A DNA stretch of 64,000 bases. It comes from Panicum virgatum (taxonomy: Eukaryota > Streptophyta > Magnoliopsida > Poales > Poaceae). A program made the translations under genes and the position numbers. Of this stretch, positions 56,880-64,000 are shown one piece after another. Location of the stretch: the NCBI RefSeq assembly GCF_016808335.1, contig NC_053136.1, forward strand, positions 434,001 to 498,000. Reading direction: 5' to 3'. The notes below the pieces were generated by a model. That model worked only from the letters and a program-made list of their open reading frames with translations, did not search any database and was not told the DNA's origin. Position 1 is the first letter of the stretch. Each line of letters begins with the position of its first letter.

Positions 56880-58348
56880 TATCGGGTACCACAATTAGGG
56901 ACACCCTAATTGGGGTACTAAGATCGCTTTAAAAACACAAACACCTGTTAAGGCAACTGGGCCCACGAAGGCCCACGGCCTGCTTCCCATCCGGAAGAAA
57001 GGAAAGGACTCAAAGAAGCCCAGCGTGCGGCCCATTCACATTCCCCTCGAACCCGCGGAACAATCTCCGCCTCGTTCGAGGGTCCCTCTTGGGTCCGCTG
57101 GGCAATCTCCGCCTCGTTCGAGGGTAGCGGAACTACCCTCGAGCAGGTGACCAATCTCCGCCTCGCTCGAGGGTAGCGGATATACCCTCGAGCGGGTAAC
57201 TCATTTTCCGCCTCGCTCGAGGGCTCCCTTCGGGACCCTCAGTCACGCAACACACCTCCGCCTCGCTCGAAGGTAGCGGATCTACCCTCGAGCGGTGACT
57301 CATCTCCGCCTCGCTCGAGGCCGTCTCTCGGCACAAGGGACAAACGGCTCCGCCGCCCAACCGCTCGCCGTACGAAGGCATTAAATGCCAGCCACTCCGC
57401 CACGGCTCAAAGGACGGACGGCGTCAGGCCACCACTCCCACAGTAGATGTGACCGGGGTCCCATCCGCTGACTCCGGTCCCCATTCCACCATCCCGGATG
57501 TTGTAGCAGCACCTTGGGACCTGTAACGCGGGACAAGACAGGTCCGGCACCCCTCCCGTTCCTGTTCTGCCGACACCGACCACCAGACTCGCCTCCCACT
57601 ACGGAAGGGGTCCGGCGATGTCACGTGCCCTTCCGGAAGGGGCGCTCATCACACACGGTCGGAGTCCCGGACCTCCCCCCTCCTCTCAGAGGTCCGGGAC
57701 CTCCACGTGTCCCCCGGGCCTTCTAGTGTGCACGCCTGCACTCCGACCAGGGGGTCCGGGGCCATCCCGCGCCATTACTACCGCCGGAACACTGCAGGAC
57801 GTGCGGCGCAATCCTCATAGGACGAAGGACAAAATCCAGGACGACAGCGACGCACGCCGCCTTCCCACAGTGTACTTACTACAGTATCCGACCACTGTAC
57901 CCCGCGATTTAGGGGAAAACGACGACTTCTATGCCCCACTCACATGTCCCGCCCCTTCTTGTAACTATAAAAGGAGGAGGCGGGTTTCCTTTATACTCTC
58001 TGGTCTGGACTCTCTCGTCTGGACTCTAGTCTGCTTGGTCTCCCTGGCTTCTCTCCTCAAGAGGACGCACCAGGACTACTGAGCATTCATCTCCACCGAT
58101 TCCACTCTTAGTCGAGACTTGGGAGCTTCTCTCCCTCTCTCGCCTCGCTTGTACCCCCTACTACAAGCACTCCGGGTGCAAGATAATACAGTGCCCTCGC
58201 ACACCCCCTTTGCTGGACGTACGGCCCCGCGGCCGGAACCAGGATAAACCGTGCGTTACTGTGATTGCCTATTGCATCATCATCTGGGACGAGAAAACAC
58301 GCATCATTCACTAGTTGGGATCTGAGCCCCCGGGTCGGGACACCGACA
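56880..58348 (+). mobile_element. Solo LTR (1469 bp) nested in the LINE
   Basis: Exact duplication CATCT at 56875-56879 and 58349-58353 interrupts the LINE codons for AHLFFKC. It begins tatcgggtacc and ends gacaccgaca, has a TATA box (aactataaaagg near 57966) and ggtccggg-rich DNA, and resembles family A in its ends, though the body differs. Confidence 0.9.
57060..57325. repeat. CTCGAG-centred tandem/palindromic repeats in the LTR
   Basis: Six copies of ctccgcctcg(c/t)tcgagggt, spaced about 45-50 bp, three of them paired with the inverse taccctcgagcgg. Confidence 0.88.
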
Positions 58349-59199
58349 CATCTCTTTTTCAAATGTAAGTGTGTCAAACACGTATGGGAAGCTTTAGGGC
58401 TGGAACATCACCGTAGCATTCTGTCAGAAAAGATGTCACCGTTGGATGTGGTGAAATACACCTTACAGCTCAAAGAAGATGTGCAAATGAGCATTGTGAC
58501 CTTTATGTGGCTATGGTGGCAAGAAAGAAATCGGGTTCGTGAAGGTGAGCGGCGGAGATCAGTGGATGAGACAACGTTCCTATGTAAACAGTATGCTGCT
58601 GAATATCTTGATATGTGCAAGTCAAATCCGGTGCCTATAGGCGTGAAGACGACTGCTTGGAAAAGGCCTGAGCAGGGCTGGGTGAAGGTCAATTCGGATG
58701 GTGCACTCTCGGAAACCACGGGAGAGGGAGGTTGGGGCGCGGTGATCAGGGATGAGGAGGGGGAGGTAGTGGAGGCAGCCGCGGGGAAGTTAACAAGGCT
58801 AATGGAAGCCTTCCAGTCGGAGGTGGAAGCTTGCTTAGCTGGTGTTATGCTAGCTGGCGAGAGAGGTTTTGGAATGATTGTGGTTGAAACTGATTCCCTG
58901 GTGCTCACACAAGCCTTGAAGACCTGGTCACATCGCCTAGCGGCCACATGTGGCTTGATATGTGAGATTCAAAGCATGCTAGCTTCGGAGTTTAGTGAAT
59001 TCCATATAGATTATGTCCCTAGATCTTGTAATAAGGTTGCTCATGTCTAGGCGGCAATCGGTTGTAAGTGTGCTAGGTGCTGGACTCCGTTGGGAGAGCA
59101 CCCCAACTCATGTTGAGGATCTGGTGGCCAGCGATCGCGCTGCGTCCCTACGTTAATGGAAAGCATTTTCCACCCAAAAAAAACATAGCAGCAGGAGTC

Positions 59200-59829
59200 T
59201 TGGGGACTCCATCCGCCTCGGGAGCTTCGAGTTCGCCGTCTCAGGTACGTACCTAGTATTTTTTTTAAAGAAAATAAAGTCAAAACGATCTATAAATCGA
59301 AATGGAGGGAGCAATAGCATATTCCAGTGGCCATTAATTTATTTACATTTGATTGAGAAGGTTTCAGATGCCTAGTAGGCAGGCATGCCCACATGAACGT
59401 CGACGAATAATCCAATCGTTCCGTCGATAGAAATAGAATCCGTGATATGTGTCGCCGCATCAGCATGCCTCTATCCTATTTCGATCCTATCCTCCTCACC
59501 ACCAAACAAATATGCTCTCCCATCCCTACTATTCCCTCCCCTCCCGTGCCTGCCACCATCTGTATCTATCCACATCCTCTACCTACCTTACAATATATTA
59601 TAATATTGTAATCACCATCTACGTCACTGCCTAGTTGTGGATGCATATACATACTTCTTCCTCTCATCCAGTCCCCCTATCTCGACCATATACTAAACAT
59701 ATTTAAGATTTACTCTCTCTCTCTCCCCTTCCATTTTTATAAAGCAGTCTTTCAAATAGCACTTTGACTATTTATTTGTCATATATTATATTATTTATGG
59801 TTATAAACTTATAATCATAGTAAATTATA
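59200..59829. other. Intergenic stretch right of the LINE
   Basis: Starts with ttggggactccatccgcctc, which may be the interrupted pre-insertion sequence. No gene supported. Confidence 0.4.
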
Positions 59830-60065
59830 CTACCTCCTCTATATTATAAGTCATTTGACTTTTTTCACCTTAAATTTGACCACCCGTCTTATTCAAAAAT
59901 TTATGCAAAATATTACTTTTTTTTTGTGTGGCTTGCTTTATCAATATAAATTCTTCAAAAATAACTTAAATTTGACTATGTTTACATATATATTTTTTTA
60001 AAAAAGACGAGTGATCAAACTTGGTGTCAAAAATTAAAACGACTTATAATTTGAAACGGAGGGAG
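59830..60065. mobile_element. Stowaway MITE
   Basis: Ends ctacctcctctatattataa and acttataatttgaaacggag+ggag, with TA at 59828-59829 and 60066-60067. 236 bp, noncoding. Confidence 0.85.
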
Positions 60066-60597
60066 TATTTGGTTACGAATCTAATCATATAAAGTTTATA
60101 TTATAAAAATAAAAAATAATAGTTAAATTATTAATTAAAGATAGAATAGTTTGAATCTTGATACGCGTGTGCATTATAAATGAAAGAAGGAAGAATCTTG
60201 AAATATAATCCGTTATTCAAGAAAAAGCTATTGCTAGCCATTCTGTTTGTGAAAGTAGCTAGTATAGTCGAAGATATATTATATATTATATATTTATATA
60301 TTTATTTATGATTACACAATAAAATTCAAATATTCACAAATGCACGTACATTCATCTCTATGAACGCACGAATGCAAACTCCACCTCTAAGATTTAGTTA
60401 TATTATTCATTGTAAAAACTAAAATATTTTTTACCACACGCATCTTAAATAGTAAACAACAGCTAGCATTTGAAGATGCAGGGAGTATTCTTTGTCAGCC
60501 TACGACCTCCAGCTACTTGATCAACTTACATGCATTATTTGCTTGAGGGTACAGTATATATATAACTAACTCTCCTCGTGTCACAACTGCCTAATGG
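60066..60597. other. AT-rich spacer
   Basis: No gene or repeat recognised. Confidence 0.5.
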
Positions 60598-60610
60598 TGA
60601 AGTGTTTGAA

Positions 60611-60882
60611 AAAAAAAACGCGGTCGGAGGGGTGAACGGACCCCACCGTTTTGAGGAAGCGACTCGACTTCTTCCGGCCGCGGAAAAATCCCCAAACTCT
60701 GACCCATGCCCGAGAGGGTCAAGCCTTGCGGCGAGCACAGTGAGAAGATTTTTTTACCCACGAGCGGAACTCGTGGGGAGCGACTGTGCCACACCCGCTT
60801 ATTCGTCCCAGACTGGGATCGAACCCGGGCGGGTGGCCTCCACGACGGGAGTGCCCACCACTGCGCTACAAGCGCGTTGGCA
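60611..60882 (-). mobile_element. tRNA-derived SINE, copy 2, complete with 13-bp duplication
   Basis: On the minus strand the head has pol III A box (tagcgcagtgg) and B box (gggttcgatccc) about 35 bp apart, then a tRNA-unrelated body ending in a T-run. TGAAGTGTTTGAA duplicates at 60598-60610 and 60883-60895. The body matches the element at 42421. A true tRNA gene is excluded by lack of a cloverleaf and by the long body and duplication. Confidence 0.92.
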
Positions 60883-60895
60883 TGAAGTGTTTGAA

Positions 60896-61557
60896 GTGGG
60901 TACGTTACAAAGTTGTGTTTTTCTTGCAAGCACTAAAAAATCCATATGTTGTGCATACTGTTAATTATATATGTCAATACTATTTTGTATAAATTTGATA
61001 AAACTTAAAATTATTTGATTCATCAAGAAGCTAGAGTTGCATTCTTTTTAGAGCGGCGGAAGTATCGTTTTACACATGTGTGGCATGGCTGGCTGCCCGT
61101 CGTGTAGACTGAAAACAAAAGCGTGGATAACGGTGGGAGATGGACGCGGCTAACCGCGCAGCATGTATACAGACATTGTAAATATTTGTATATAAAAAAT
61201 AGAATTGTATATAAAAAAGAGATAAAAAAGGTGTCGACTGGCCGGCCGGCCGGCGAAAGCAGTTGTTGCAGTGTCCGGTTGCCCCCTCTCGAACCAAATC
61301 TGTAACTGTAGTGCAGCCCCACAATAATCCATTCGTCAGTCCAGCGCTGCCAGTTGTTCCATTCCATTCAGTCCTCTTCTTCCTCCGATCCTTCATCCTT
61401 GGCTGCCGCCTGCTGCTATAAATATCGCACGCTACCTGCAGATAAGCTAGCTAGCTGCAGGATCGGAAACCAAAGGCCCTCCTCCATCCAGATCCAGCTG
61501 CATGCTCAATTGCTCATCCAATCCAGCACATCATCTTGGTCCACGGTAGATTGGTAG
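60896..61557. other. Upstream region of the rhodanese gene
   Basis: Includes cggccggccggcc at about 61240 and the promoter of the following gene. Confidence 0.5.
61417..61424 (+). promoter_or_regulatory. Probable TATA box of the rhodanese gene
   Basis: TATAAATA in gctgctataaatatcgcacg, about 135 bp upstream of the first ATG; good consensus and spacing. Confidence 0.6.
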
Positions 61558-64000
61558 ATGGGGCCTCTGAGAGGAGGAGGAGGCGGCGGCGGCGGCGGCG
61601 GCGGCGGCATGGACGATGAGGAGGCGAGGAATCCGCAGCTGGTGGATGCGGACGAGGCATGCGCCCTCCTCAGCATGGCCACGCACCAGTATCTCGATGT
61701 CAGGTTAATAATTAGCATATTGGATGGACGTTTCTTATATAGTATATATTTCTCTGCTGGGAATTACTCCCTCCTTCCCCGTTTATAAGGCATACACGTA
61801 TATCAAGATTCAAATCTTCTCATCTTTGACCAATAATTTGACTATTAAATTTTTATTTTTATAATGCAAATTTCATATGATTGGATTCATAATCAAACAT
61901 AGTTTACAATGATTATAAGTTTATAATCAAAAGTGATATAATATATGATAAATAAATAGTCAAAGTGTTGTTTAGAAGACCGTGTCATGTTTCACCATGC
62001 CTTATAAACGGGGAAGGAGGGAGTACCAACTACTACTACCTGTTTAATTACCTAGCGCTATCTATCTATCTATCTATCTATCTATCATGCATTAATTATA
62101 CAGGATGTGGGAGGACTTTGACAAGGGCCATGTCGCCGGTGCTCGGAATGTTCCCTACTACCTCTCCGTCACTCCACATGGTACGGCACTGTGCTCCCTC
62201 CTTCCTAATCTACATGAATAGTCTATTTATTTCTGCATATATATATAATTATGAATAATCATTCCTAATAATCCGTATATATATAATAACTGTTGATCCA
62301 TATTATATATACGCAGGGAAGGAGAAGAATCCCCACTTTGTGGAGCAGGTGTCCGCGCTCTATCCCAAGGACCAACACCTGATTGTGGTAATAATTCACT
62401 CAACATGTAACTAGCTACTGGAGTACTATGTTTGTGATACGTAAATACTTATATTTTTTTAGATTAAGGGAAAATTCCGATCTTGAACAACATTCACACA
62501 TGTAAATGTCTACAACCTTATCTGAACAAATCTGGCCACAAAGCCAGAAGTTTACATGAGTACTTAGACTCCAAACCTCCAATCGAGAAACACAAACAAA
62601 AGACAGTAAAAAAAATAAGAAAGAAAGCGAAAGACTAGCTTCGTTCTCTTCTATGTCCTTCCTTCAATCTTGTTTGGTCCTCGTGTTGTAATATAAATCT
62701 CACATCCACTGTCTTCTTAGAAACATTTGATGTAAGAATCGCCGTTGGTCCTGTGTTTTCCGGTCGCCCATGCCCCATGGTGTGATCATCAAAGACTCTA
62801 AGACGATGCCTCAACAGGAGATCAACATTAAGATGCTATCGTTGTTTGAACCACATATCGGTTCACTGGTTTTTACATCTGTCCCTTCAGATTGAGGTCC
62901 TTATGGTAATGTCCTAAGAAAAATGATACCCACGACACCATCATCACCGGCATAAGCTAGGCTTTCATAAGAACCTACACTCCAAAAAGCAAACCACAAC
63001 GAGCGCCAAACAGGACCCTGACATGGGAGACGGCAACCGTAGGCAAGTCCCCATGGCGGCGGCAACTAGAGCGAAGAAGACATCAAGAACCTTGAGCTCA
63101 GCCAAGGTGAGAGACGCTCCGTGCGCCGAGAGACGCCGGAGCCATGGGCCGCTGCCGTCACAGGCTCACAGCCGAAGGCGAAGCACTCGCGCAGCGATGC
63201 GCTGGGGGCGAACCAAGATGGACCACCACCGGGCCACAACAGCACGCACCGCGTGTCCGAGCCATCCCCACGGGCAGCGTTGATGCCGGACCTCCACCGT
63301 GGGGAGCCATGGTGCAAACCGCAGTGCCTGCCCCACTAGGGGATCCACGTCCGCGGCGCCACCGCCGCCGCTAATAGAGCCTCGGGGCGAGACTGGCCGC
63401 GGCGGTCCACTTACCGCTCTCCCTGCAGCCGAACGGACTTCCGTGGCACTGCTCAAGCAACGACGAGTGAGAGGGATGGGGGAGGAGGGGGTTCGCGGCG
63501 ACGGCTCAGGTGCCTCTCGGGTCGCCCGCTAGGAGCGACGCGGGGCCTGTTAGTTTTCTGAGGCTTTCAAGTAAATACTTATATACTATATAATAAGAGC
63601 AGCGCTAATAGCGCAGCCAGCTGGCCGATTGCATGTCTACGCAGTCGCCTGCTTCCGCGTCCAGTGCTGGCTGCGTGCTGGCATTTTAGCCCTTGCGGGC
63701 CCACGAGCAGAGAAGAGGACGTCTGCTTGAGCCGGCGGGGAGTGGAACGCGGGCTCTCTTCTCTCTCCTCACTTCTCTTTCCTCCATATAAGATCTATTC
63801 TTCTTATAGCCTGCTGTAATACTGCTGTATATAATAATATAATGATCGCTCGATGTGGATCTGCAGGGCTGCCGCTCCGGCATTCGGTCCAAGCTCGCCA
63901 CTGCAGACCTCCTCAGCGCGGGCTTCAAGAATGTGAGGAACCTAGAAGGCGGGTATCTCTCCTTGCTCCGAAGCGCCAACCAGCAGCACCACCACCAGCA
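61558..64000 (+). CDS. Rhodanese-domain thiosulfate sulfurtransferase (STR16/18-like), 3' end off window
   Basis: Single-domain rhodanese that moves sulfane sulfur from thiosulfate to an acceptor via a persulfide on Cys. Visible exons: 61558-61703, 62104-62180, 62317-62387 and 63867 to the window edge, all in phase. The N-terminus has poly-Gly (gcg repeats), then MDDEEARNPQLVDADEACAL; a second Met at 61609 could be the real start. Domain motifs are YLDVR, DFDKGHVAGARNVPYYL, NPHFVEQVSALYPKDQHLIV and the active-site loop GCRSGIRSKL with the catalytic Cys, then GFKNVRNLEGGYLSLLRS. After GGYL, typical members have AW; here SLLRSANQQHHHQ runs on, so the C-terminus may differ. Intron 1 has a Stowaway MITE, intron 3 a 1.1-kb retroposon. 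Confidence 0.92.
61767..62023. mobile_element. Stowaway MITE in rhodanese intron 1
   Basis: Perfectly matched ends ctcccTCCTTCCCCGTTTAT and complement, TA duplicates at 61765-61766 and 62024-62025, 257 bp. High arm identity indicates a young copy. Confidence 0.93.
62059..62086. repeat. (CTAT)n microsatellite
   Basis: Seven tandem tatc units close to the exon 2 acceptor at 62103. Confidence 0.9.
62455..63570 (-). mobile_element. Retroposon in rhodanese intron 3, unknown family
   Basis: The 14-bp GTAAATACTTATAT occurs at 62441-62454 and 63571-63584. A T-run next to the left copy reads as a poly(A) tail on the minus strand, so a minus-strand RNA was integrated. Head (63570 side) is GC-rich like a LINE 5' UTR or mRNA leader; tail is AT-rich. 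No reverse transcriptase was seen, so it is a non-autonomous or internally deleted LINE, or a retroposed transcript. Confidence 0.75.

Larger units (their letters stand above)
55356..59050 (+). pseudogene. L1 reverse transcriptase, zf-RVT and RNase H remnants
   Basis: The frames read, in order: RT part (KLERGLRQGDPLSPYLFLLC, VSHLLFANDSLIL), NERYLDLPVFVG and KMLSQTGNEILIKAV, then WRVGDGRRIRIWDDPW, then the zinc-binding reverse-transcriptase module (LWKLNCPGKIKHHLW and a Cys-rich end) and, after the LTR, RNase H (WVKVNSDGALSETTGEGGWG, VVETDSLVLTQAL, IDYVPRSCNKVAH). Breaks include a frame change near 55815, several near 56130-56200 and a stop at 59048. The catalytic FADD appears as FAND, so this copy could not polymerise even without the frame breaks. 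Confidence 0.9.
54839..59182 (+). mobile_element. L1-type LINE, 5'-truncated, with nested insertions
   Basis: The 17-bp ACATAGCAGCAGGAGTC occurs at 54822-54838 and 59183-59199, right after an A-run (59176-59183), fitting target-primed insertion of a plus-strand LINE. Coding relics run from 55356 to about 59050. The left part (to 55355) is AT-rich and ends in a Helitron-type terminus; a solo LTR sits at 56880-58348. The assignment of the first tens of bases to the LINE is inferred from the duplication. Confidence 0.75.

Noticed and set aside
57060..57325. CRISPR-like array
   Set aside because: Repeats are short, palindromic and unevenly spaced inside a plant LTR; no cas genes.
60836..60875. 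tRNA gene on the minus strand
   Set aside because: A and B boxes are present but the downstream body, T-run and 13-bp duplication show it is the head of a SINE.

Overview
This is a plant nuclear window, almost certainly from a grass (Poaceae) and probably a panicoid such as sorghum, sugarcane or a relative. The evidence is GT-AG introns with GC-rich first exons, Tourist and Stowaway MITEs, short-LTR copia elements, grass-type solo LTRs, RTE- and L1-type retroposons, and cereal-like proteins. Species cannot be fixed from sequence alone.

Layout. The left edge holds the last two exons of an Arg/Gly-rich protein (1-269). Next come a GDSL esterase/lipase (+, 2439-3681), NADH hydroxypyruvate reductase HPR1 (-, 4492-7011), an SKP1-like SCF subunit (-, 7627-8643), a Pack-MULE-like element carrying a reductase exon fragment (9183-10650), the HECT E3 ligase UPL3 (-, 11486-20925, 16 exons), a broken DUF1618 fragment (22800-23127) and a KIN-6 kinesin (-, 24680-38250, 24 exons). 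From 38.4 to 48.8 kb the DNA is almost entirely transposons. Genes resume with an Ole e 1-type pollen protein (+, 49446-50831) and a glutaredoxin-like Cys-rich protein (-, 51595-52452). An L1-type LINE complex follows (54839-59182), then a rhodanese-domain sulfurtransferase that runs off the right edge (+, 61558-64000). Exon structures were built by hand from splice signals and reading phase; in every complete multi-exon gene the exon lengths sum to whole codons.

Functionally this is ordinary grass gene space: photorespiration (HPR1), ubiquitin ligases (SKP1-like, UPL3), a mitotic-type kinesin, secreted hydrolase and pollen proteins, and redox/sulfur proteins. The genes are unrelated neighbours and form no operon or cluster.

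The most informative content is the layered transposon record. Insertions are datable by exact target-site duplications: a copia element with an internal inversion, itself hit by a hAT element, inside a kinesin intron; an RTE 3'-end dimer flanked by one duplication inside a UPL3 intron; a Tourist MITE split by a 2.6-kb solo LTR; an L1 carrying a Helitron-type 3' end and a solo LTR; and two copies of one tRNA-derived SINE. I found no CRISPR array, bacterial-style operon or clear previously unknown molecular system.
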